This document shows, in pieces, positions 17,192 through 25,636 of a stretch of 64,000 nucleotides of DNA. Made by a program: the position numbers and the translations under genes. The DNA is from Leptospira perdikensis (GTDB taxonomy: Bacteria > Spirochaetota > Leptospiria > Leptospirales > Leptospiraceae), in assembly GCF_004769575.1 (NCBI RefSeq), contig NZ_RQGA01000010.1:46142-110141 (forward strand). Direction: 5' to 3'. The first letter of the stretch is position 1. Each line of letters starts with the position of its first letter. The notes under the pieces are model-generated. The model was not told the origin of the DNA. It saw only the letters and a program-made list of their open reading frames with translations, and searched no databases.

Positions 17192-18378
17192 TTTCCTATA
17201 CGGAAGCTCTGGAAAAAATTCTTTCAGAAGTTAGACATTATCCCAGTGAACTTATCTCATTAGATCAATCTTTTGGGCGGGTTCTCTGCGAAGAGATCAA
17301 ATCAGATCGAGACTATCCACCTTTTCACCGTTCAGCGATGGATGGATTTGCGATTAGTTCCCAAAACTATACACCCAATCAAGTTTATCCTTACCACAGA
17401 GAACTACCTGCAGGTATGAGTATGGATTTAGAAAAGGATGAAAAGGCCATTCGGATTATGACCGGTGCCCCTGTTCCCGAGGGATTGGATGTTGTCATTA
17501 AAATTGAAGATGCGAACCTAATGGAAGTTAACGGACAAAAACAAGTTTCGTTTTCTACAAAAGAAATTAAACCTTGGTTGAATATTTCCAAACGAGGCGA
17601 AGATTTAAAAACTGGAGATTTGGTTTTGCCAAAAGGAATCCAAATCGGAACTTCTGTCGCCTCTCTACTTGCAAGTCTCGGCAAAGATAAAGTATCCGTA
17701 GTCAAAGCTCCAAAAGTTCATATCATTTCTACAGGAAATGAAGTGGTTCCGATCCACAGTTCTCCACTACCCTTTCAAATCAGAGATTCCAATTCGTATA
17801 CAATCAAATCTATTTTATCCAAATACAAAATCCAACCGGAATCTGTTACCCATGTTCCTGATTTAGAATCAGAAATCACCAAACAAATCCAGATAGGATT
17901 AGAAGCAGATATCCTAATTCTATCTGGTGGAGTCTCTATGGGAAACCTTGATCTTATACCATCCATATTACAAAAATTAGGTGTCGAACTCATCTTCCAT
18001 AAAACTGCAATCAAACCAGGGAAACCTATTTGGTTTGGGAAACGGAAGAACACCATTGTTTTTGGAATGCCTGGTAATCCATTCAGCGTCCAAACCTGTT
18101 CTCGGATTTTTCTTGAACCATTTTTAAGAGAATCTTATGGACAAAATCAACTTCCTTCTTATAAACTTCCCTACCATGGCACCAAACAAAGAAAAGGTGG
18201 TCTTACTGAATTTTTCCCTGTCCAATTAGAAACAAAAGACAATACTTATCTGAAACCAATTTCATTCAATGGAAGCGGAGACGTAAGAGCCGGTGTATTC
18301 TCTGATGGACTTGGCATTTTCCCAAGTGATCTCTCTCAAATCCAAAAGGGTGATACCATCGACTTTCTGCCTTGGTGA
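17188..18378 (+). CDS. moeA: Molybdopterin molybdenumtransferase MoeA
   Basis: A 396-residue MoeA of full length. It shows FGRVLCEEIKSDRDYPPFHRSAMDGFA, IMTGAPVPEGLDVVIKIED, GTSVASLLASLG, the IISTGNEV motif, ILSGGVSMGNLD and GMPGNPFSVQTC. It inserts molybdate into adenylated molybdopterin, acting after the MoaB/Mog part of the fusion next door. The start is a TTG overlapping the stop of moaCB by 4 bases, behind a strong GGAGAGG ribosome binding site, which implies translational coupling. It is the last gene of the nirB operon. Confidence 0.93.
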   Translation: MISYTEALEKILSEVRHYPSELISLDQSFGRVLCEEIKSDRDYPPFHRSAMDGFAISSQNYTPNQVYPYHRELPAGMSMDLEKDEKAIRIMTGAPVPEGLDVVIKIEDANLMEVNGQKQVSFSTKEIKPWLNISKRGEDLKTGDLVLPKGIQIGTSVASLLASLGKDKVSVVKAPKVHIISTGNEVVPIHSSPLPFQIRDSNSYTIKSILSKYKIQPESVTHVPDLESEITKQIQIGLEADILILSGGVSMGNLDLIPSILQKLGVELIFHKTAIKPGKPIWFGKRKNTIVFGMPGNPFSVQTCSRIFLEPFLRESYGQNQLPSYKLPYHGTKQRKGGLTEFFPVQLETKDNTYLKPISFNGSGDVRAGVFSDGLGIFPSDLSQIQKGDTIDFLPW

Positions 18379-18503
18379 TCGAAAGTTACCGAATCCGTTG
18401 TATAATTGGTACGCAGTTTACACGCTTTCTGATCAAAAAAATGCCGGTTTGTAGTGCATTTTCTACATAAGGGAAAACCATAAGCGTAAAGTTCAGTTTT
18501 AGG

Positions 18504-18515
18504 GCGTTTTAACGC
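18504..18515. promoter_or_regulatory. GCGTT-TT-AACGC palindrome upstream of the transporter promoter
   Basis: A 12-bp palindrome lies about 20 bp before the -24 element of the transporter promoter. The surrounding 200 bp also carry an inverted pair TTTACACGCTT (18418-18428) and AAGCGTAAA (18482-18490) and a duplicated TGGTACGC. These are possible binding sites for a nitrogen activator; the exact factor cannot be named. Confidence 0.35.
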
Positions 18516-18536
18516 ATTTTAGGTCATTTCGTGCTC

Positions 18537-18552
18537 TGGTACGCTTTTTGCA
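18537..18552 (+). promoter_or_regulatory. Sigma-54-type promoter of the nitrate transporter gene
   Basis: TGGTACGCTTTTTGCA differs from the TGGCACG-N4-TTGCA consensus at one position and has the required GG-N10-GC spacing. The predicted start of transcription is near 18563, about 20 bp before the GTG start, with the AAGGAG ribosome binding site (18567-18572) inside the short leader. The geometry is right for a functional promoter. Confidence 0.7.
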
Positions 18553-18582
18553 CTGTTTATCAGCATAAGGAGTACACTACCC

Positions 18583-19938
18583 GTGACCATTACACCTCAT
18601 GCGAAAGCAACTAAAATCGAATTATTCAGCCTGGCAACACCCCAGATGCGCACCTTTCACCTAACATGGATTGCATTTTTCCTATGTTTTTTTGGATGGT
18701 TCGGGATCGCTCCCCTTATGGTATATGTTAGAGAAGAACTTTCTTTAACAAAAGCTCAAATAGGAAATATCATCATTGCCTCTGTTGCCATAACCATCTT
18801 TATGCGATTGTTTATCGGATGGTTGTGCGATAAAATTGGGCCGCGGATTGCGTATACTTTTCTTTTGACTTTAGGATCCATACCTGTTATGTGTATTGGT
18901 CTTGCAGATAGTTATCTCTCCTTTTTATTGTTACGACTGGCCATTGGTGCCATTGGTGCTTCTTTTGTAATCACTCAGTATCATACTTCAGTTATGTTTG
19001 CTCCCAATATCATCGGAACTGCAAATGCAACAACTGCGGGTTGGGGTAACTTAGGTGGTGGAGTCACACAAATGGTAATGCCAATCCTATTCGGATTCTT
19101 TGTTGCTTTTGGATTTACTACTGGAGTTTCTTGGAGACTTGCTATGGTGGTTCCTGGTGCTGCTTTGTTTTTTATGGGGATCATTTACTACTTCGGAACA
19201 CAGGACACCCCAGGTGGTAACTTTAAAGATATCAAAGAAACCTATCCTACCTTCCAAGGGGGAAAGAAAAATTCACTTAGTAACTTCCTACTTGTGATTA
19301 AAGATCCAAGAGTATGGTTACTCTTCCTTGCTTATGGTGCTTGTTTTGGAATCGAACTTACCATCAATAATATTGCTGCCTTGTATTATGTAGACCAGTT
19401 CAAATTAACGCCTGCTACTGCGGGACTCATTGCTGGGCTTTTTGGTCTCATGAACTTGTTTGCAAGAACTCTTGGCGGAGCTTTCGGCGATAAGTTTGGA
19501 ATTAAATGGGGTCTTCGTGGAAGAGTTGTTTGGTTGAGCGCCGTTCTTGCAGGAGAAGGCCTTTGTTTGATTTTGTTTTCGCAAATGAGTTCTCTCATCC
19601 TTGCAATATCTTCTATGATTGTATTTAGTTTGTTTGTGCAAATGTCCGAAGGAGCCACGTTCTCAGTTGTTCCTTTCATTAACAAAAAAGCAATTGGAGC
19701 GGTTTCCGGAATTGTTGGTGCCGGTGGAAATGCAGGAGCTGTGTCTGCGGGATTTTTATTCCGAGGCGACTTAACTTACCAAAACGCACTTTTAATTATT
19801 GGAGTGACCGTTACCATCGCTTCCTTTTTTACCCTCCTTGTAAGATTTTCAACAGAAGAGGAAAAAGAAGTGGGTGATGAAATGAGTAAAATTCTCCCAA
19901 CTAGTGAAAAGGATTCCACTTTAGTTTCTGCTACATAG
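18583..19938 (+). CDS. narK: Nitrate/nitrite MFS transporter, NarK/NasA family
   Basis: A 451-residue major facilitator protein with twelve predicted helices. Its nitrate-porter signatures are a first helix with FFLCFFGWFGIAPLM, the motif RLFIGWLCDKIGPR, and the glycine-rich nitrate motifs ATTAGWGNLGGGVTQ in helix 5 and GIVGAGGNAGAVSAG in helix 11. It should bring nitrate into the cell for NasA. Translation starts at a GTG 11 bp after AAGGAG. It has its own sigma-54-type promoter and is separated from moeA by 204 bp. Confidence 0.92.
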   Translation: MTITPHAKATKIELFSLATPQMRTFHLTWIAFFLCFFGWFGIAPLMVYVREELSLTKAQIGNIIIASVAITIFMRLFIGWLCDKIGPRIAYTFLLTLGSIPVMCIGLADSYLSFLLLRLAIGAIGASFVITQYHTSVMFAPNIIGTANATTAGWGNLGGGVTQMVMPILFGFFVAFGFTTGVSWRLAMVVPGAALFFMGIIYYFGTQDTPGGNFKDIKETYPTFQGGKKNSLSNFLLVIKDPRVWLLFLAYGACFGIELTINNIAALYYVDQFKLTPATAGLIAGLFGLMNLFARTLGGAFGDKFGIKWGLRGRVVWLSAVLAGEGLCLILFSQMSSLILAISSMIVFSLFVQMSEGATFSVVPFINKKAIGAVSGIVGAGGNAGAVSAGFLFRGDLTYQNALLIIGVTVTIASFFTLLVRFSTEEEKEVGDEMSKILPTSEKDSTLVSAT

Positions 19939-19997
19939 AACTTCGAAAGAGTCGATTTTTGAGAGAAATAGACTCATTTTAAACTTGTCTAAAGAAA

Positions 19998-20033
19998 AAC
20001 TCTCTCTTAAGATCTTTGTCTTAGGAGAGAGTT
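19998..20033 (+). promoter_or_regulatory. RBS-sequestering hairpin before the orphan molybdoenzyme
   Basis: Arms at 19998-20011 and 20020-20033 pair over 14 bp with a single U-G wobble and an 8-base loop (ATCTTTGT). The right arm contains the AGGAG ribosome binding site and ends on the base before the ATG at 20034. No T-run follows, so it is better explained as translation control (or as a DNA operator) than as a terminator. Confidence 0.6.
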
Positions 20034-22190
20034 ATGGACCAAATTCATTACCGGTCTTGCAGTTTGTGCGAGGCAATGTGTGGACTACAAATCGAATTGA
20101 AAGATGGCTCCATCCAAGGATTCAAAGGAGATCCGGAAGATCAGTTTAGTCGAGGCCATATTTGCCCGAAAGGACCTGAACTCAAAAGCCTTTACCAAGA
20201 CCCCGATCGTATCAAACTCCCTCAAAAAAGAACGAAAACTGGATGGGAAACTGTTTCCTGGGTCGAAGCCCTTTCCGATATTGCTACACAACTTGTAAAA
20301 ATCCAAAACACATACGGAAGTGATTCTGTAGCCATTTATAATGGAAATCCGACGGTCCACAATTACGGATCAATGTTACTAGGACAGCGGTTTGCCAGCA
20401 GGCTCAAAACAAAAAACAATTTCTCGGCTACTTCAGTAGACCAGTTACCCCACCAATTACTTTCCTATCTGATGTTTGGTCACCAACTCCTAGTCCCCAT
20501 ACCTGACATTGATCATACCGACTTTTTCTTAATTTTGGGAGGAAACCCATTTGCATCTAACGGAAGTTTAATGAGTGTTCCCGATGTTAAAAAAAGATTA
20601 AAAGCAATTCAGGACAGAGGTGGAAAGTATGTGGTTGTGGATCCTCGTAAATCTGAAACGGCAACCCATGCTGACGAACATTTATTTATCAAACCAGGAA
20701 CTGATGCTTATTTCCTACTAGCCATCCTCCATGTACTTTTTGAAAAACAACTGACAAAACCAAATGACCTGATCCGCAAAGAAGATTTACAAACCATTCA
20801 AATGGTCGCAAAAGAATACGACCCGGAAAGAGTTTCCAAAATCACTGGTGTTTCCAAAGAAACCATCGAAAGAATCACATTTGAATTTGCGAATGCACCT
20901 TCAGCCGTCTGTTACGGAAGAGTTGGTGTTTCCACACAAGAGTTCGGAGCCGTTTGCCAATGGCTTATCAATGTCATCAATATTGTTACTGGAAATTTAG
21001 ATAACAAGGGTGGTGCTATGTTCACTCTCCCTGCGGTGGATTTGGTTGGAGAAGGATCTGTGATGCGCTCCTCACCTGGAAGTTTTAATTCCTACCAATC
21101 CCGAGTTCGCAAACTTCCTGAATTCAGTGATGAACTTCCGGTGGCGGCACTAGCAGAAGAAATTCTTACCGAAGGGGAAGGAAAAATCCGAGCCCTTTTT
21201 ACATCGGCAGGGAATCCCGTTTTATCGACACCTAACGGAACCAAACTCGATAAAGCTTTGTCTAGTCTGGATTTTATGGTAAGTGTTGATTTTTATTTGA
21301 ATGAGACTACAAAACATGCAAACTATATCTTACCTCCCACCTCCGCTTTAGAACATGATCATTATGATTTAATTTTTAATGTATTTGCAGTTAGGAATAC
21401 AGCACGGTACAACCAACCTCTTTTTACACCAGAACCAGGGATGTTACATGATTGGGAAATTTTTTCTGATCTAACAAAACGTTTGGAACTTACCCGGGCC
21501 GGCAAAGAGCTACCCAAAGACATCATCAAAACAAAACTAACACCTGCTAGTATTATAGACCACGCACTCAAATCAGGGCCTTATGGTAACAAAGGACCTC
21601 ATAACAGGGAAATGAGTTTAGAACTTCTAAAAAACAGCCCTCATGGTGTAGACTTGGGGCCTCTCAGATCTAGTTTTCCCGATCGTTTGTACACAGAAGA
21701 CAAACGGATCCACCTATTCCCCGAAATTTTAAAAGAAGATCTGCCAAGGCTTAAGAGTAAATTTACCGAATGGGAAAAATTTACTTCTGACAAATCTCAT
21801 TTTTTACTCATAGGAAGAAGGCATTTACGAAGTAATAATTCTTGGATGCACAACCTACCAAAACTCATGACAGGAAAACCACGTTGCACCGTAATGATCC
21901 ATCCCAATGATGCCAACCATTTGGGAATTTTGAATGATGAAGAAGTCATAGTAGAATCATCTGTTGGTAAAATTCATATCCATGCAGAAATTACTGAAGA
22001 ACTGATGCAAGGTGTTGTGAGTATCCCTCATGGTTTTGGACACAACCGTGGAGGAACCAATCAAAAAGTTGCTACCGAGTTTTCAGGTGCGAGTATCAAC
22101 GACCTCACTGATGACCAGGCCATTGATGCGTTTTCAGGAAATGCTGCCTTTAGTGGAATCAAAGTATCGATTAAAAAACAGCCTGCCTAA
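20034..22190 (+). CDS. Molybdopterin oxidoreductase of unknown substrate (formate dehydrogenase-like)
   Basis: A 718-residue enzyme of the Mo/W bis-MGD superfamily. It has a [4Fe-4S] site (C9, C12, C16, C44), IKPGTDAYFLLAILHVLF, ILPPTSALEHDHYD and a C-terminal dinucleotide-binding domain (HFLLIGRRHLRSNNSWMHN). At the usual Mo-ligand position (around SATSVDQLPHQ) there is no Cys or Sec, so it is unlike NasA or a Sec/Cys formate dehydrogenase. No export signal is seen, so it is probably cytoplasmic. There is no partner subunit gene nearby. It lies in the Moco cluster and is preceded by an RBS-masking hairpin. The substrate cannot be assigned. Confidence 0.8.
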   Translation: MDQIHYRSCSLCEAMCGLQIELKDGSIQGFKGDPEDQFSRGHICPKGPELKSLYQDPDRIKLPQKRTKTGWETVSWVEALSDIATQLVKIQNTYGSDSVAIYNGNPTVHNYGSMLLGQRFASRLKTKNNFSATSVDQLPHQLLSYLMFGHQLLVPIPDIDHTDFFLILGGNPFASNGSLMSVPDVKKRLKAIQDRGGKYVVVDPRKSETATHADEHLFIKPGTDAYFLLAILHVLFEKQLTKPNDLIRKEDLQTIQMVAKEYDPERVSKITGVSKETIERITFEFANAPSAVCYGRVGVSTQEFGAVCQWLINVINIVTGNLDNKGGAMFTLPAVDLVGEGSVMRSSPGSFNSYQSRVRKLPEFSDELPVAALAEEILTEGEGKIRALFTSAGNPVLSTPNGTKLDKALSSLDFMVSVDFYLNETTKHANYILPPTSALEHDHYDLIFNVFAVRNTARYNQPLFTPEPGMLHDWEIFSDLTKRLELTRAGKELPKDIIKTKLTPASIIDHALKSGPYGNKGPHNREMSLELLKNSPHGVDLGPLRSSFPDRLYTEDKRIHLFPEILKEDLPRLKSKFTEWEKFTSDKSHFLLIGRRHLRSNNSWMHNLPKLMTGKPRCTVMIHPNDANHLGILNDEEVIVESSVGKIHIHAEITEELMQGVVSIPHGFGHNRGGTNQKVATEFSGASINDLTDDQAIDAFSGNAAFSGIKVSIKKQPA

Positions 22191-23263
22191 GAGGTCGGAT
22201 TGTTTTTTAAGTATTGGAAATAGGCACGCTTTCCTCCACTGAGTGAAAAAACCTCATTTGTGGTTTGTAAATAGGAAATTGCTTTTTGAGATCGTACTCC
22301 CGTTTCACAAATACAAACAAGAGTTAACTCCGATGAAAATTCAGGAACGAATCCTTTTTCCAACTCTGATAGAGGTAACAAAAAAACTTCTGGGATTGGA
22401 TGAGAATCCGTTTCCTCTTTTTCTCTGACATCAATAAGAAGGACATTTCCCTTTTTCTGATAAACAACGAATTCGTTTGGATGTATCTCTGTTTTATTCA
22501 AACTTAGATTGTTTTCTTTTTTTTCATGACCACAGGTCGGACAATCCAGATTTGCTTCTATTTTGGACTGATAGAGTGTCGGTGGATTCCATTCCATAAA
22601 GTATACAGAAGATAGATCCGTCGAATTTGGATCTAAAAGATACTGCATCGCCAAGGAGGATTGGTAAGTACCGGCAAGTGTCGTTTGTACACCGAGCACA
22701 CCACCCAAACTACAATTTAAAGTATCCCCTTCTTTTAAATCTGGAAACAAACAACGGTAACATGGTTGTCCTTTTCCAGAAAAAATAGCAAATTGAGCAC
22801 TCGTACGAAATACAGATGCGGTGACTAAGGGAATCGATTTTTGAATACAAAGTTCGTTGATCTGATATTTGGATGTAATTGTGTCCGTACAATCCAAAAC
22901 AAGATCCCATCCGTTAAGGAATTCAGGTTTGGTCCCTTCCGAAACCAGTTCCGAAAAACATTCCACTTGTAACCAAGGGCAATGTTCTAACAGAACCTTA
23001 GAAACCACTTCTGTTTTGGGAAGGCCTAAGTCTTTAAAAGTAAACAATGTTTGGCGGTGAAGATTAGAAACTTCCACTTGATCAAAATCAACAAGGCCTA
23101 ACCGGCCAATTCCGCCAAGAGCAAGTTGCAGAGCAGCAGGACATCCAAGCCCACCAAGGCCAATAATGAGGACGGAGGAATCTCGCCATTTTTTTTGTCC
23201 AAGAGACCCAATTTCTGGAACTTGGATTTGGCGTTGGAAAAATTGTCCCTCGTCTGTATCCAT
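22187..23263 (-). CDS. moeB: MoeB/ThiF-type adenylyltransferase with C-terminal rhodanese domain
   Basis: A 358-residue E1-like enzyme. Residues 1-245 are the ThiF/MoeB fold: RQIQVPEIG, VLIIGLGGLGCPAALQLALGGIG, DFDQVEVSNLHRQ, DCTDTITSKY, and zinc Cys pairs CYRC and CPTC. Residues of about 265-358 are a rhodanese domain with active-site Cys in CETGVRS. This layout is typical for activation and sulfur loading of MoaD, whose gene is nearby. It could alternatively serve a ThiS-like carrier. The gene is convergent with the molybdoenzyme, with 4 bp of overlap, and divergent from moaA. Confidence 0.88.
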   Translation of the reverse strand: MDTDEGQFFQRQIQVPEIGSLGQKKWRDSSVLIIGLGGLGCPAALQLALGGIGRLGLVDFDQVEVSNLHRQTLFTFKDLGLPKTEVVSKVLLEHCPWLQVECFSELVSEGTKPEFLNGWDLVLDCTDTITSKYQINELCIQKSIPLVTASVFRTSAQFAIFSGKGQPCYRCLFPDLKEGDTLNCSLGGVLGVQTTLAGTYQSSLAMQYLLDPNSTDLSSVYFMEWNPPTLYQSKIEANLDCPTCGHEKKENNLSLNKTEIHPNEFVVYQKKGNVLLIDVREKEETDSHPIPEVFLLPLSELEKGFVPEFSSELTLVCICETGVRSQKAISYLQTTNEVFSLSGGKRAYFQYLKNNPTS

Positions 23264-23394
23264 AAATTAGAGGAGAATTTAAGATTTATCGCAATCAAGG
23301 AGAAATTGACCTTTAGGTAAAATAGTTTAATAACCGAATCAAAGTTCCTATTTTTGTTTTCAATTGAGAAAACTAGATTAAACTCGACTTTAAG

Positions 23395-24336
23395 GTGAAA
23401 GCAAATACGAGAAAATTTGAAGTACTTCGCGTGAGTATACTCTCTCATTGTAGTTTTGCCTGTGTTTATTGTGCACCAAAAAACAAACCGGACAGAACTG
23501 ACTTCTATCCGAAAATTCATTATCTAAATCCTGAACTTTTAGAATCAAAAATCAGATTACTCACATCCCATATACAACTGAAGGAAGTTCACCTAACAGG
23601 TGGAGAACCGACACTACATAAAGATCTTGTTTTATTAATTCAAAAACTAAAAGAAATTTCAATAGATGAAATTGCCATCACTTCTAATGGATTCTTTGAA
23701 GATGGACTCATACAAAAAATGAAATTGGCCGGACTCACACGGATGAACTTTTCTCTAGATAGTTTTTCGCAAAGTGGTTTTGAAAGACTCAGTGATCGCA
23801 AGTTACCTGTCGAACGTTTATTAAAACGAATCTTGGAAGCAAAAACATTTGGATTAGATGTCAAAGTCAATTGTACAGTTTTAAAAGGCTTCAATGAATC
23901 AGAAATTTTAAACTTATTACAATGGGCTGGTGAAAATGAAATCCCCATTCGATTTTTAGAGTTTATGAAAATGGGTCCTTTGCAAGAAGAACATTCAAAT
24001 TGTTTTTATTCCGCAGAAGAAATCAGAGAAACCATCCACAGCCAATACAACTTTAGACCTTATCCAACGGCACCCGATTCCACTGCCACCTATCACATAA
24101 CGGATGAAGGATTTATTTTTGGAATTATTGCCAATCACACAGAACCATTTTGCGAAGGGTGTAATCGACTTCGGATGGATTCTCTTGGAAGAATTTATGG
24201 ATGTTTGAGTGATCAGACTTCCTTTGATCTTCCTTCCGAACCTTCCGACGTTCCCTTCGTCTTGGAACAAGCAATGGAAACTAAAAAAACACAATTTACA
24301 GGTTCCGAACTTTCTATGAAATTCATTGGAGGATAA
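23395..24336 (+). CDS. moaA: GTP 3',8-cyclase MoaA (radical SAM)
   Basis: A 313-residue radical SAM enzyme with both MoaA clusters: N-terminal CSFACVYC (C-x3-C-x2-C) and C-terminal CEGCNRLRMDSLGRIYGC (C-x2-C-x13-C). It has the LTGGEPTLHKDL motif and ends in the Gly-Gly tail typical of active MoaA. It converts GTP to the cyclic precursor used by MoaC. The start is a GTG at 23395 without a strong ribosome binding site. It begins a tightly packed unit: moaD follows with no gap. Confidence 0.93.
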   Translation: MKANTRKFEVLRVSILSHCSFACVYCAPKNKPDRTDFYPKIHYLNPELLESKIRLLTSHIQLKEVHLTGGEPTLHKDLVLLIQKLKEISIDEIAITSNGFFEDGLIQKMKLAGLTRMNFSLDSFSQSGFERLSDRKLPVERLLKRILEAKTFGLDVKVNCTVLKGFNESEILNLLQWAGENEIPIRFLEFMKMGPLQEEHSNCFYSAEEIRETIHSQYNFRPYPTAPDSTATYHITDEGFIFGIIANHTEPFCEGCNRLRMDSLGRIYGCLSDQTSFDLPSEPSDVPFVLEQAMETKKTQFTGSELSMKFIGG

Positions 24337-24579
24337 ATGAAAATCCAACTTTTATCGTTTGCGGCTCTCAAAGACTATTTTCCATCCAAACAAGAACTCA
24401 CTTTTGATGGGGCTAAATCAGTTTTAGAATTAAAATCTTATCTTAGTAATCTAAATCCAGAGGCCACTAACTTAATCAAAATCAGTCGCATTTCAATTAA
24501 CCAAATCATCGCCAAAGATTCAGATTCAATTACGGAAGGTGCAGTGGTGGCAATCCTTCCTCCGTCAAGTGGTGGTTAA
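24337..24579 (+). CDS. moaD: Molybdopterin synthase small subunit MoaD
   Basis: An 80-residue ubiquitin-like sulfur carrier ending in PPSSGG, the diagnostic Gly-Gly C-terminus that MoeB adenylates. The N-terminus has KIQLLSFAALKDYF, the usual MoaD start. It begins on the base after the moaA stop and ends on the base before the moaE start. It supplies the dithiolene sulfurs of molybdopterin. Confidence 0.92.
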   Translation: MKIQLLSFAALKDYFPSKQELTFDGAKSVLELKSYLSNLNPEATNLIKISRISINQIIAKDSDSITEGAVVAILPPSSGG

Positions 24580-25023
24580 ATGGAAACAAATACTCAATAC
24601 AAACACATAACAGAAACCAAATTAGAACTTTCTTTGCAATTACCACCACTTCCCAGTATGGGAGGGTATGTCTTATTCGCAGGTATCGTAAGAGATATCA
24701 ACGAAGGAAAACAAGTCACTCATTTAGAATACGAAGCATATTCTGAAATGGCAAATCAAATGATTTCAGCTATCATAGCTGATGCCTTTCAAAAATGGGA
24801 CTTACAATATGCTGATTGTATCCATAGACTAGGAAAACTTGTTTTAGGGGAAGTGGCAGTTCTAGTCAACACGGGTTCCATCCACAGAGACGAAGCTTAC
24901 AAAGCAAACCGTTACATTATTGATCGAGTCAAACACGAAGTTCCTATTTGGAAAAAAGAATACTATGTAGATGGAAGTTCTGAATGGTCAAAAGGTTGTT
25001 TGCATGACTCACACGAACACTGA
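24580..25023 (+). CDS. moaE: Molybdopterin synthase catalytic subunit MoaE
   Basis: A 147-residue MoaE with GGYVLFAGIVRDINEGK, the LEYEAYSEMANQMI segment, HRLGKLVLGEVAVLV, and the catalytic-region lysines in VPIWKKEYYVDGSSEW. With MoaD it converts the cyclic precursor to molybdopterin. It abuts moaD without a gap and its end overlaps the mobA start by 20 bp. Confidence 0.93.
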   Translation: METNTQYKHITETKLELSLQLPPLPSMGGYVLFAGIVRDINEGKQVTHLEYEAYSEMANQMISAIIADAFQKWDLQYADCIHRLGKLVLGEVAVLVNTGSIHRDEAYKANRYIIDRVKHEVPIWKKEYYVDGSSEWSKGCLHDSHEH

Positions 25024-25624
25024 TCCCACCTTTGTACTACTTGTTGGCGGACGGAGTGTTCGAATGGGCGAAGACAAAGGTTTTGTTACGATTGGCTCCA
25101 ATTCTCATTTTTTAGATCAGATTCTAAAAAAACTAAATGGATTTACTTCTTCCATCTATATCTCTCTAAGAGCGGAACAAGTAGAATCTTACGTAAATTA
25201 CTTACCGAAATCATCTCTTATACTCGACCAAAATCTTCCCGTGGAAGGTCCACTCAAAGGAATCCTCTCTTCTTATTTATATTTAAAAAAAAATAACGAG
25301 TGGAATGATTTTATGTATGTAATGCCGATTGATATCCCCTTCGTCGAAGATAGAACTATAAAACGATTATTAGATACATTCCACGGGCAACAAAAGCCTG
25401 TGTCTGGAATTTTTTATGAATCAAAAACAGGTTTAGAGCCGTTATGCGGAATCTATACAACATCGACATTATCTTCATGGGAAAAGTCTCTTTTCGTAGC
25501 AGGGAATCAGGAATTTTCCTTACAGAAACGAATCAAATCTTTGGATCTACAACCTATTTTGGTAAAACTTCCCTCTGAAGAAGAAATTAATTTTAGAAAT
25601 ATAAACTCAAAAAATGAATTATAA
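25004..25624 (+). CDS. mobA: Molybdenum cofactor guanylyltransferase MobA
   Basis: About 206 residues from the ATG at 25004. The first strand and P-loop, VLLVGGRSVRMGEDKGFV, match the LAGGxSxRMGxDK nucleotide-binding motif of MobA, followed by ILDQNLPVEGPLKGILS and VMPIDIPFV. It attaches GMP to Moco to make the bis-MGD form needed by both NasA and the orphan molybdoenzyme. The frame is open further upstream, to an ATG at 24971, but 25004 places the start just before the motif and leaves only a short overlap with moaE. Confidence 0.85.
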   Translation: MTHTNTDPTFVLLVGGRSVRMGEDKGFVTIGSNSHFLDQILKKLNGFTSSIYISLRAEQVESYVNYLPKSSLILDQNLPVEGPLKGILSSYLYLKKNNEWNDFMYVMPIDIPFVEDRTIKRLLDTFHGQQKPVSGIFYESKTGLEPLCGIYTTSTLSSWEKSLFVAGNQEFSLQKRIKSLDLQPILVKLPSEEEINFRNINSKNEL

Positions 25625-25636
25625 AGGAATCAATCA

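Noticed and set aside
19998..20033. The hairpin before the molybdoenzyme as a terminator of the transporter gene
   Set aside because: It is followed directly by the start codon with no T-run, and it contains the ribosome binding site.
23264..23394. A Moco riboswitch in front of moaA
   Set aside because: The 131-bp AT-rich region shows no extended helices of the kind expected for that RNA.
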